Shown piece after piece: positions 6,829 to 13,319 of a DNA stretch of 13,319 nucleotides (position 1 is its first letter; each line of letters starts with the position of its first letter). The DNA is from Avoscillospira sp045579045 (GTDB lineage Bacteria > Bacillota > Clostridia > Oscillospirales > Oscillospiraceae), in contig JAZNLL010000061.1 of NCBI GenBank assembly GCA_045579045.1, positions 1 through 13,319 of the forward strand. Direction: 5' to 3'. Under the pieces are notes generated by a model. That model was not told the origin of the DNA. It ran no database searches and was given only the letters and a program-made list of their open reading frames with translations. Both the position numbers and the translations under genes were made by a program.

Positions 6829-8375
6829 ACCTGCACCTCCATGGCATTGCCGCTTCTGATTTTTTCAATAAGCTCCTGTTTCTTTGTCACATAGCCTTCG
6901 GGGATTCGTTCCAGATAATCATCCAGACTGATCTTGTTCTTTGCCAGCAGATTGTCCAGTGTCTGAATGGTGGTGATCTCTGACCAGAAGGAAGATGCAC
7001 CCACATCCAGCTTGAGGCTCATGGGCAGCTGCTCCAGCACAGAGAAATCAAATTCTCCGTTGACGGTCTGTTCCGTCAGCTCCATACCCAAAGGCTGCAC
7101 CTGATTCTTCTCAACGATGGGCTCTTCCACCGGACGGCTGCCGTAGTAGACACGCATCATGTCCAGATAGATGAGGCCCAGATCCTCCACCGCCTGATAC
7201 ATGTTTCTTTTCACCAGTTCCAGAGGGGCATTGCTGGCTCTCTGAAGAGCGATGATGGCGGAGCTGTTGTCAGGACGGGCATCACCCAGTGCCACATCGG
7301 AAGTACCCATAAACTTCTGGGTGTATTCGATGGCAGCATCGATAAACTTGGAGATCTGGGGCGATACAGAAGCCGGATCCATGATTTTTGCAATGGAATT
7401 GAGGTCACCGCCGCCATTGACACCAATGGCTCTGCCCACACCGCCATCCCAATGAGGAATTCGGGTCTTGTCGTAGATGATTTTGGGGAACGCCGTGGTC
7501 TGCAAACTCCGCATGACCATGGCAAACAGCTGATTGACGAACACCTGATTGGGGATCAGCTGAGAGATCAGGGCATGACCGTGATAGCAGTCCTGCACAT
7601 AATCCCAGTTCATCCAGGTAATGGGATACCGTTTCAGCCCCGTATCCCGGAAGGCTTCCACCTGACCGTTCTGGGTGTACTTACCGGCCCAGATGTGACC
7701 GGTCTCAGGATCTTTTTCCATGTAGACCAGCAGTGTCACATTGCCGTCGGACAGCCGAGCCATGGGGCCGCCGTGGAGTTCATCATCGGCCTTGATCTCC
7801 GAGGTCTTGAACCCATTGCTCTCCGCCATCCGTTTCACCTGCGCCACAGGCTTCCGCAAAGAGATCATCACATAGGGCTGGTTCTGCACTTCCCGGTCAA
7901 AGGGATCGCCGAAAAACACACGGGTGTTCTCCACCAGCTCCGTGACCATATTGCCGCCATCCGGTTCGGAATCGAAATAGGTGTAGGTACATCCGTCACC
8001 GTCCACGGCAGCATTGCGCAAAAAAGCCCGAATGAGCGTGGGGATGCGATTTCGTTCAAAAAGAACTTCAAGCTGACCGTTGACCACATCCGCCACATGC
8101 TGCAGCTTCTTTTTCCCAAAGCCCGAAGTGGATGCCATGGGCGAGACCCGAACGGCAATGTTGTCAGAACTGACTGTTGCCACCTGAAACAGGGTCACTC
8201 GTTTGAGAAAATTGAAAGTCGGAGTGGGATTGCCGTTGGCCTCCACACCTTCCCACTGCTTGCCAATGAAGAAGTTTTCGTTGTTCTCCACTGTGTCATA
8301 CAGGTCGATCTGACCCTTGAACATGACACCCTTGTTGTAATGTTCGTATACTTTCTTAAATCCGGGGTCTGTCAT
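6825..8375 (-). CDS. Portal protein
   Basis: This 516-residue protein would form the dodecameric ring at the packaging vertex through which DNA enters and leaves. The early block NENFFIGKQWEGV (about 33-44) and the region around 340-400 (SKFIDAAIEYTQKFMGTSD, then DARPDNSSAIIALQRAS and a helix with LELVKRNMYQAVEDLGLIYLDMM) match the pattern of portals of short-tailed and related phages as I know it. The length is normal for such portals. GGAGGGG lies 8 bases before the ATG. The start overlaps the stop of the upstream membrane protein by 4 bases (ATGA) and its stop overlaps the fibre-like gene in the same way. It is unusual that it follows the capsid and nozzle genes instead of preceding the scaffold. 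I am confident of the family, less so of the subfamily. Confidence 0.85.
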   Translation of the reverse strand: MTDPGFKKVYEHYNKGVMFKGQIDLYDTVENNENFFIGKQWEGVEANGNPTPTFNFLKRVTLFQVATVSSDNIAVRVSPMASTSGFGKKKLQHVADVVNGQLEVLFERNRIPTLIRAFLRNAAVDGDGCTYTYFDSEPDGGNMVTELVENTRVFFGDPFDREVQNQPYVMISLRKPVAQVKRMAESNGFKTSEIKADDELHGGPMARLSDGNVTLLVYMEKDPETGHIWAGKYTQNGQVEAFRDTGLKRYPITWMNWDYVQDCYHGHALISQLIPNQVFVNQLFAMVMRSLQTTAFPKIIYDKTRIPHWDGGVGRAIGVNGGGDLNSIAKIMDPASVSPQISKFIDAAIEYTQKFMGTSDVALGDARPDNSSAIIALQRASNAPLELVKRNMYQAVEDLGLIYLDMMRVYYGSRPVEEPIVEKNQVQPLGMELTEQTVNGEFDFSVLEQLPMSLKLDVGASSFWSEITTIQTLDNLLAKNKISLDDYLERIPEGYVTKKQELIEKIRSGNAMEVQV

Positions 8376-8626
8376 CCAAGCATCCCCTCCTTCTTTCTGG
8401 CAGGCATACCGTCATAGCTCATGAGATTGACAAACCCCTGTTCATATTTCGCCTGAGCCTCTGCAGCTTTCTGCCTTGCCTCCAGCTCCTCTTCCGTCAG
8501 ATCGTTGTGAGATTCCGCCGGTGCTGTGGCGATCCGTTCTTCACGCAAGCATTTGAAGATCATCGTCTGCACCGCCAAACCATTCAAAACAGCCACCAAA
8601 ATGGCCAATAACACGATATTTTCCAT
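8372..8626 (-). CDS. 84-residue single-helix membrane protein of unknown function
   Basis: The ATG at 8626 follows GGAGGAGAGAAG, an excellent ribosome binding site. Residues 4-25 are hydrophobic (IVLLAILVAVLNGLAVQTMIF), consistent with one membrane helix or uncleaved signal anchor. The rest is a charged helix (TEEELEARQKAAEAQAKYE) ending in the motif EQGFVNLMSYDG and a basic tail. It lies between the nozzle gene and the portal and overlaps the portal start by 4 bases, which argues for a role in the virion or in assembly at the membrane. It is too small and lacks the second helix for a typical class II holin. A spanin-like or injection-helper role cannot be tested from sequence. Confidence 0.7.
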   Translation of the reverse strand: MENIVLLAILVAVLNGLAVQTMIFKCLREERIATAPAESHNDLTEEELEARQKAAEAQAKYEQGFVNLMSYDGMPARKKEGMLG

Positions 8627-8654
8627 CTTCTCTCCTCCTATATCCGCACCCCCT

Positions 8655-8707
8655 CAAGGCCCCCTTGTGTAAAGGGGGCTGTCAGCGAAGCTGACTGGGG
8701 GATTGTC
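8655..8707. repeat. 53-nt palindromic repeat, copy 1 (3' side of the nozzle gene)
   Basis: It matches 10521-10573 at 52 of 53 positions in the same orientation. It contains two adjacent hairpins: GCCCCCTT paired with AAGGGGGC, and GTCAGC paired with GCTGAC around a GAA loop, followed by TGGGGGATTGTC. Its last bases overlap the TGA of the nozzle gene. I recognise the general form as a dispersed intergenic repeat in Faecalibacterium-like genomes, from memory and not checked. Confidence 0.9.
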
Positions 8708-10490
8708 ACTTCGCTCTTCCCCCGTACTGCACCTGCATATCCACCGCCAAAACCGTTGCATCGGAAGCCGGGTGACAGCTCCGCAGCAGCAGTCTGCAAT
8801 AGACGAACCGCCGCAGCTTCAGCTTCAGCCGACGGATCTGGGGGCTGCGATTGGTCAGGAAGCTCCACCGGGCAAAATCAACACTTTTCAGAGACGAAAG
8901 CCCCAAAGACACGGCCTTTGCCACCTCCGGCACATCCCGGTCGCAGGTCATAGCCGCTTCCAGATAGGCATTGGCTGTGGGCTTTACGGATACCCAGGTC
9001 ATTGCGGAGTACTTTCTCCGCCAGTCCCGTTCAAAAGCCATGTGTCCGCTGGCAAAAAAGGCATCGATGGCCGCACCGTCATCGTTGGGATATTCCTCGC
9101 TGAACCGCACCACCCTGCCGTCGGACAGGCCAAGGTATACATTTCCGGAATCTGCCACTGCGCAGACTGCCGGCAGTGCCGTATACCGATACCACACATC
9201 GATGCCGTACTGATGGACCAGCACTGTGCCGGCTTGGTCATTGAGGAAGATGTAATATTCCTGTCGGCAGTCATCATCGAAGCAGAAGACCCTCTCCATA
9301 TCTGCCTGTTTCACCGTCTGCCGTACCCTCTGACCGATGCACTGGGCATTGCGTTCATCTCTGGTGGCATAGTTTGCCATGACCCAGTCGTAGACCTGAC
9401 CGCCATAGAGGGTTCTGGGTGTATTTTCCACCAGCCGCACCTGACCCATAGCCTCATTGCCGATGTCCCGATTGATGGAGACAGTCTTGAAGCCGGGAAT
9501 GACCGACCCGTCTGCCAGCTCCGTCACTTCGTATTTGGTGGCATAGGCACCGCCGTCGGACTTGTAGCTCATGAGCCGATCATAGTATTTAATCATGCCG
9601 GTAATGGGAGAATTGTCACTGCCGATCCGCACTTCATACAGGTCGGGGAAGTATTCCGCCGAAGCGGTGCCATCTTCGGTGACACCGCAGTAAATGGCCT
9701 TGGCAGACCCATCGCCGTAGAGGAACACTCTGGTGTCCGCCGCGCCGTTGAACTGCTCTGCAAACCGCATCCTCTCCACCTGATCCCGCAGGGTATTCCG
9801 TACCCGATACCGGACCTCCACATTGCTGTTACCGGCCTTGGGTGCCTTGTCAAAAGTAATCACACCGGCAGTCTTGTCCAGGGTCCAGTTGGAAGAAGCC
9901 TCTCCATCGATCAGCACTTCCTCCACCGCCAGCACTTCCTGCTCCGGCAGATGATATTTCACTGCTTCTCCGTCAGCGGAAAACTGACACCGCCGCCTGC
10001 CGGTGAGTCGGTTGACGTTCTCCACCGTGGTACCGCCGCCCTCCGGCAGCATGGCTGTGGCCACCAGGGGCACATAGCCGTCCACCGTGTCCACAAAGCC
10101 TTCCCCATCCCAGACCAGATACTCATGTCCGTTAAGAAAATAGACTTTTCCGTTAAAGCCGAACATGGTGGTCGGCGCATCGTAACAGTCCCCGATCCGT
10201 CTGGCAGGCATTTCCGTCAGATCCCATACGCCGCCATCAGCAGCACAAAGGAGCTTTCGCTTGCCAGCCACAAAACCGCTCCAAAGACCTCTCACCGGCC
10301 TCTGAAATTTCTGCACCGACCTGTAACCGGGCCGTACACGCAGATGATACTGGGGTGTCACCTGCCAGTTTCGCATCTCTCCTGCCTCACCCAAGCGGAG
10401 CTGAGTATCGCCATCGGGAGATTCATTCAGTCCCAGAAACTTCTGGATCTGATACACACCGCTTTCTGTATTTCTTTCAATCTTCGCCAT
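8706..10490 (-). CDS. Tail nozzle / packaged-DNA stabilisation protein (P22 gp10 / T7 gp12 type)
   Basis: The start chosen is the ATG at 10490, with GGGAGGT 6 bases upstream. The frame is open 11 codons further back, but that extension reads into the repeat and has no ribosome binding site. The 594-residue product begins with the signature region of this family: GLNESPDGDTQLRLGEAGEM, then RNW and LRVRPGYRSV (about 19-58). After it come many short strands with W, Y and G turns that suggest a beta-propeller, for example VWDLTEMPAR, YFLNGHEYLVWDGEG, VFLYGDGSAKAIYCG and VYLGLSDGRVVRFSEEY. In short-tailed phages this protein forms the hexameric tube below the adaptor and keeps the packaged DNA in place. 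It is the best single argument for a podovirus-like virion. Both ends of the gene carry the same 53-nt repeat. Confidence 0.7.
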   Translation of the reverse strand: MAKIERNTESGVYQIQKFLGLNESPDGDTQLRLGEAGEMRNWQVTPQYHLRVRPGYRSVQKFQRPVRGLWSGFVAGKRKLLCAADGGVWDLTEMPARRIGDCYDAPTTMFGFNGKVYFLNGHEYLVWDGEGFVDTVDGYVPLVATAMLPEGGGTTVENVNRLTGRRRCQFSADGEAVKYHLPEQEVLAVEEVLIDGEASSNWTLDKTAGVITFDKAPKAGNSNVEVRYRVRNTLRDQVERMRFAEQFNGAADTRVFLYGDGSAKAIYCGVTEDGTASAEYFPDLYEVRIGSDNSPITGMIKYYDRLMSYKSDGGAYATKYEVTELADGSVIPGFKTVSINRDIGNEAMGQVRLVENTPRTLYGGQVYDWVMANYATRDERNAQCIGQRVRQTVKQADMERVFCFDDDCRQEYYIFLNDQAGTVLVHQYGIDVWYRYTALPAVCAVADSGNVYLGLSDGRVVRFSEEYPNDDGAAIDAFFASGHMAFERDWRRKYSAMTWVSVKPTANAYLEAAMTCDRDVPEVAKAVSLGLSSLKSVDFARWSFLTNRSPQIRRLKLKLRRFVYCRLLLRSCHPASDATVLAVDMQVQYGGRAK

Positions 10491-10520
10491 ACCTGACCTC
10501 CCTTTTTGAGAGCACTTCCC

Positions 10521-10573
10521 CAAAGCCCCCTTGTGTAAAGGGGGCTGTCAGCGAAGCTGACTGGGGGATTGTC
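10521..10573. repeat. 53-nt palindromic repeat, copy 2 (between capsid and nozzle genes)
   Basis: This is the same element as 8655-8707, with one difference (CAAA against CAAG at the start). Read on the minus strand, its second hairpin ends in GGGGGC followed by TTT. It could therefore weakly terminate or attenuate transcription after the capsid gene and stabilise the capsid mRNA 3' end. It leaves room for the nozzle ribosome binding site downstream. Confidence 0.9.
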
Positions 10574-10594
10574 TGCAGGCAACAATAAAGCATC

Positions 10595-11695
10595 TTACAG
10601 CTTCACGCAGCCAACAGCCTTGGCCTTGCCGTCGGTGCCTGCTTCTGCCACAGTGATGACACTGTCCTCACCCACATCGATGGCAGCACCGGAATGGGTC
10701 AGAGGTGTCCAGTCAGAAACGCTCTGCTCATAGGCCACATTCTCTGCAGCGGAGCCGGTCTTGTAGAACCAGCTGCAGCCCAGTTCCGCCTCAGGATTGA
10801 CCATGAGCTTCACAGAGCCGTCATCCAGCTTGGCAGCGGTAACATCCAGATTGCGCAGCACAGCCTGTGCGCCATGGTAGTAGATGGCATCGGCCTTCTC
10901 GTTCAGCACGAAGCAATCGTAGATCACACGGCCTTCCACCAGATAACCGGAAATGCCGGGGGGATTGTCGTGGGTCTTGTATTCCTCCAGCTGCTTGGGC
11001 GCAGAAGCCGCAGACTTGTGTGCGATGAGGAATGCGCAGCCGCTGGGCAGCTTTGCAGAGGGTACACGGACGATCTTGCAGCCGTCCACCTCACCGATGA
11101 CACCCTTGATGATCATATCCTGCGCGCTGTCACCGGTCTTGATAAAGGCAGGGTCCATCTTCAGCTGATTGGCAAACTTGTAGGAGCAGAATGCCACGCG
11201 ATCCTTGTCGGGCACATTCTTGTTGCCCATGTATTCCATAGCCTGCAGGAACTGTTCATAGGCATTGCTCTTGGTGATGGTCTCGGTGCTGTAATTGCCC
11301 CGTTCGGTGGCCTTGGCAGCCAGCTTGCGGAACACATAGGTGTCAAATTCAGGCACCCAGATCTCCTTCAGCTGTCTGCTCAGAGCCTTGCCTGCGTCCA
11401 TGACCAGCTCAGACTGGAGCTTGTCGCCCTTATCGATGATAAAGGTGAAGGCGCGGTCGCGGTTCAGGGTCATGGTCTGCACATTTCTGGTCAGATCATC
11501 GGGCAGGCCGTAGCGATGATCGCCGCTGCGGGTGTAGTCCACCATGGGAACGGTGGGGATAGAATAGACGTTGACGGTCTTAACGCCAACAAAATCATAG
11601 TCGCTGTTCAGAGCCAGCATAGCCTGGGATTCGCGGTTAAACCGCTCATCCACCTGTTTGGCATACTTGGATGCCAGATTTCTTGCTTCTGCCAT
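10595..11695 (-). CDS. Major capsid protein (HK97 fold)
   Basis: The ATG at 11695 is preceded by GAGAGGT with an 8-base spacer. The 366-residue product starts with a helical arm (residues 1-30), then a loop with VYSIPTVPMVDYTRSGDHRYGLPDD, then a segment with FTFIIDKGDKLQSE and a long helix LSRQLKEIWVPEFDTYVFRKLA, as in the spine of HK97-type shells. A central part has VAFCSYKFANQLKMDPAFIK, and then IIKGVIGEVDGCKIVRVPS, a common capsid strand pattern. The last 60 residues (from about 305) look like a small extra beta segment with VITVAEAGTDGKAKAVG. The position straight after a scaffold-like gene, and the length, fit. The fold is inferred from pattern memory, not from a structure search. Confidence 0.8.
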   Translation of the reverse strand: MAEARNLASKYAKQVDERFNRESQAMLALNSDYDFVGVKTVNVYSIPTVPMVDYTRSGDHRYGLPDDLTRNVQTMTLNRDRAFTFIIDKGDKLQSELVMDAGKALSRQLKEIWVPEFDTYVFRKLAAKATERGNYSTETITKSNAYEQFLQAMEYMGNKNVPDKDRVAFCSYKFANQLKMDPAFIKTGDSAQDMIIKGVIGEVDGCKIVRVPSAKLPSGCAFLIAHKSAASAPKQLEEYKTHDNPPGISGYLVEGRVIYDCFVLNEKADAIYYHGAQAVLRNLDVTAAKLDDGSVKLMVNPEAELGCSWFYKTGSAAENVAYEQSVSDWTPLTHSGAAIDVGEDSVITVAEAGTDGKAKAVGCVKL

Positions 11696-11741
11696 TAAAA
11701 ATTACCTCTCTTTCAAATTTCATTTGCACTTCTTTCGAGGT

Positions 11742-11780
11742 GTCATTGCGAGGCTTGCTCCGCAAGCCGTGGCAATCCGT
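11742..11780. repeat. Imperfect palindrome of the CATTGCGAGG...GTGGCAATCC type
   Basis: GGCTTGC pairs with GCAAGCC around a TCC loop, and the outer ATTGC and GCAAT also pair, giving one hairpin over about 11744-11777. Elements with this outline are dispersed between genes in many gut bacterial genomes (from memory). It sits in the 90-base gap between the scaffold-like gene and the capsid gene, where it may stabilise or process the mRNA. Confidence 0.75.
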
Positions 11781-11785
11781 CCTCC

Positions 11786-12067
11786 TCAGTCCTGATCGAA
11801 TCCCATCAGGAAGCTGTCGGTCTGAGGGCCCTTCCCTGCCGAGCGCATACTGCCCAGACCCTGTACATTTGCCTGTACCTGTCTGCCGAGTTCGTGGAGC
11901 CGCGCCTGCACCTGCTCGTTATCTTTTTCCAGTTGACGCAGTTCCCGATTCTCGAAAGCACGGAGCAGAGGGCCGCCGTTGCGGTACTGCTCCCAAACAG
12001 GCTCGGGCCGTTCGATCACACCCTGCTGTGCCTGCACTTCCTGCTGCATTTCCATGTTTTCATCCAT
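11786..12067 (-). CDS. Probable short scaffolding protein
   Basis: The ATG at 12067 has AAGGAGG 9 bases upstream, sharing bases with the stop region of the previous gene. The 93-residue product is glutamine- and glutamate-rich. A heptad-like helix spans about residues 36-68 (FENRELRQLEKDNEQVQARL), with no aromatic core, ending DSFLMGFDQD. A short acidic coiled-coil protein directly before the capsid gene, with a DxFLxGF-like tail, fits a scaffold that binds the shell from inside and leaves before maturation. It is short for the family (P22 scaffold is about 300 residues). A capsid-associated structural protein is an alternative. Confidence 0.6.
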   Translation of the reverse strand: MDENMEMQQEVQAQQGVIERPEPVWEQYRNGGPLLRAFENRELRQLEKDNEQVQARLHELGRQVQANVQGLGSMRSAGKGPQTDSFLMGFDQD

Positions 12068-12081
12068 CTCAAAATTCCTCC

Positions 12082-12471
12082 TTAAGTATGGATTTCTTCC
12101 CAGACTGCCGCTTTTCGGCAGCCGATGCCATAGACCAGCTCTGCATACCGCTGGAAGAAGAAGGATGCCATCTGGTCATTCTCCCCCAGCAGCAGATGGG
12201 CAGCCAAGCCGTAGGGCAACACGCCCTGTGCAATGGCATCATCCAGATTGATGGGCTGCTCCATGGTTTTCAGTTCCGGACAAATGATCCGTTTGCCATC
12301 CTGCCCGACCTCGAAGGTATCGGAGTAGGGATAAAGCTCATGGCGCAGAATGTTCAGGATTCCCAGAGTTCTGCTTCGGTAGTCCGCTGTATCGCCGATC
12401 CTGCCGTTCTGCTCATCCATCAGCTGCATGGCCCGGTCAAAGATCCAATTTCCATCTGTCAAATCGTTCAC
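12082..12471 (-). CDS. Probable head-completion adaptor
   Basis: I chose the GTG at 12471 because GAGGAA lies 9 bases upstream, over the terminase stop. A TTG three codons later (12462) has GAGGTG before it and is the other option. The longer frame from 12519 reads out of frame through the terminase end. The 129-residue product is helical, with a C-terminal pattern LDDAIAQGVLPYGLAAHLLLGENDQMASFFFQRYAELV that I associate with small adaptor proteins between portal and tail (HK97 gp6/SPP1 gp15-type helical bundles). Its place in the head operon fits. It is not close enough to any one family for a firm name. Confidence 0.5.
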   Translation of the reverse strand: MNDLTDGNWIFDRAMQLMDEQNGRIGDTADYRSRTLGILNILRHELYPYSDTFEVGQDGKRIICPELKTMEQPINLDDAIAQGVLPYGLAAHLLLGENDQMASFFFQRYAELVYGIGCRKAAVWEEIHT

Positions 12472-12480
12472 CTCAATTTG

Positions 12481-12486
12481 TTCCTC
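12481..12486 (-). promoter_or_regulatory. Ribosome binding site that decides the adaptor start
   Basis: GAGGAA overlaps the terminase TGA stop and lies 9 bases before the GTG at 12471. It favours a start after the terminase gene and against the longer frame starting at 12519. Confidence 0.45.
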
Positions 12487-13319
12487 AGAAGCCTGCCAGA
12501 TAGCTCCCCGTGACCTCACCGCCGGTCATATAGTCCTCATACCCGGTCTTTCGCGGCTCGTCCTCTTCCTTTTCCGGTAACTCCGGCTTCAGTGTCCGCA
12601 GCTGGGCAAAATAGCGCAGTGCATCCGGACGGTGGGTCACTTCATGGGGCTGTTTGGCACAGTCCGATGGATTTTTTTCGTCGTGCTGAATGGCCATCAG
12701 ATCATCAATCAGTCCGCGGCAGCTTTCAAAGATCAGCAGCCCCGGCTTCCCGTCTGCCATGGGTTTCAGCAGTTCCTTCAGAGCCATCCAGCCCTGCACA
12801 CGGCTGTTGTTGGCCCTCACCAAGGGCAGTCCGTTTTCCTGAAAGACCTGCGCCATGGTCTTGCCGGTGTCCTTCTGGGTGGACCACATATCCGGCGGCG
12901 CGATGGTGTATTCGATGCCCTCTTTGGTCACCGCCAGCGCAGCCTTGGCAGCCTGTGAGACGATCAGACCGCTTTCGGCAAACTCCCTGTACACATAGCA
13001 GCGGCCGTTGTAGTCCACCGCCACCCACAGGCAGGCAAACAAGTCCAAACCGTAGTCAAAGGCACGGTACTTCTTCCAGCCTTTGGGGAGGGGGAAGTCT
13101 TTGACCACATGGGTTCTTCTTGCGAATTCGGGGAAATAGCCACCGGAAAGGGCATCCCAGTCGCCGTAGCGGTGGGCACGGCGAATATCCTCCGGCAGCA
13201 GCTCCAGCGCATTGACATAGTCGGGAGAACCTTCCAGCAGATCCTTGTTGTCCTCCACCGTGGCCTTGATAAAGCGGTAATCCTTTGGGTTTTCCGCCGG
13301 CAGAAAATCCCGCTGGATG
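12485..13319 (-). CDS. terL: Terminase large subunit, C-terminal nuclease part (cut by the window edge)
   Basis: The frame is open to the right edge, so the gene continues outside. A GTG at 13258 is an internal valine codon, not the start. The visible 277 residues begin IQRDFLPAENPKDYRFIKAT followed by VEDNKDLL and LPEDIRRAHRYGDWDALSGG, the usual stretch linking the ATPase and nuclease domains. The RNase H-like nuclease then shows three likely metal-binding aspartates: D88 in AFDYGLD, D143 in APPDMW and D232 in HRPDALRYF. The protein cuts concatemeric phage DNA and, with its ATPase half (not in the window), pumps it through the portal. It ends in an acidic tail (EKEEDEPRKTG). The family is certain. 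No active-site loss is seen. Confidence 0.9.
   Translation of the reverse strand, partial: IQRDFLPAENPKDYRFIKATVEDNKDLLEGSPDYVNALELLPEDIRRAHRYGDWDALSGGYFPEFARRTHVVKDFPLPKGWKKYRAFDYGLDLFACLWVAVDYNGRCYVYREFAESGLIVSQAAKAALAVTKEGIEYTIAPPDMWSTQKDTGKTMAQVFQENGLPLVRANNSRVQGWMALKELLKPMADGKPGLLIFESCRGLIDDLMAIQHDEKNPSDCAKQPHEVTHRPDALRYFAQLRTLKPELPEKEEDEPRKTGYEDYMTGGEVTGSYLAGF

Noticed and set aside
8703..10496. 597-codon open frame on the plus strand opposite the nozzle gene
   Set aside because: It mirrors the nozzle gene almost exactly, has no ribosome binding site, and its product is rich in His, Cys, Pro and Ile as expected of an antisense translation. The minus-strand frame carries the recognisable family signature.
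1..13319. tRNA genes, CRISPR arrays, insertion sequences, integrase or attachment sites
   Set aside because: Looked for on both strands. No cloverleaf-like sequences, regularly spaced repeats, transposase motifs or recombinase genes were seen.

Overview
The window reads as the virion-structure part of a phage or prophage of a Gram-positive gut Clostridium-type host, probably in the Oscillospiraceae/Faecalibacterium area. That host guess is an inference from strong Shine-Dalgarno sites and from intergenic palindromes of a type common in those genomes. All convincing genes lie on the minus strand, so transcription runs from base 13319 down to base 1, mostly with overlapping or closely spaced genes.

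In transcription order: the C-terminal nuclease half of the large terminase (cut by the right edge), a probable head-completion adaptor, a short coiled-coil protein that is probably the scaffold, an HK97-fold major capsid protein, a tail nozzle/DNA-stabilisation protein (P22 gp10/T7 gp12 type), a small one-helix membrane protein, the portal, a fibre-like protein, a helical 586-residue probable ejection protein, and a 909-residue protein with a glycine-rich hydrophobic core and a variable-looking C-terminus. No tape measure, major tail tube or sheath gene is seen. This and the nozzle gene point to a short-tailed (podovirus-like) particle. The portal gene lying after the capsid and nozzle genes is not the usual order.

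The left 4 kb is the unusual part. The 3' end of the 586-residue gene is repeated as a 452-bp direct copy beyond the 909-residue gene. The two copies differ at 15 bases and all 15 differences are silent. Recombination between them would remove exactly 3,272 bp containing the 909-residue gene and leave a complete 586-type gene. The 909-residue gene looks like an ejected protein with a polymorphic-toxin-like C-terminal cassette in AT-richer DNA. A well-formed 69-codon gene with its own ribosome binding site lies out of frame inside the cassette and is a candidate immunity gene. To the left of the copy there is an AT-rich open frame without a start, possibly an orphan second cassette tip. On its opposite strand are a promoter-like sequence, a long imperfect hairpin and a terminator, which together could make a small RNA.

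The three intergenic gaps over 20 bp in the right-hand structural part (8627-8705, 10491-10594, 11696-11785) each hold a palindromic element. Two of these are near-identical 53-nt units that flank the nozzle gene. No integrase, repressor, lysis gene, tRNA or CRISPR is visible. All function calls come from reading the sequence, without database searches.
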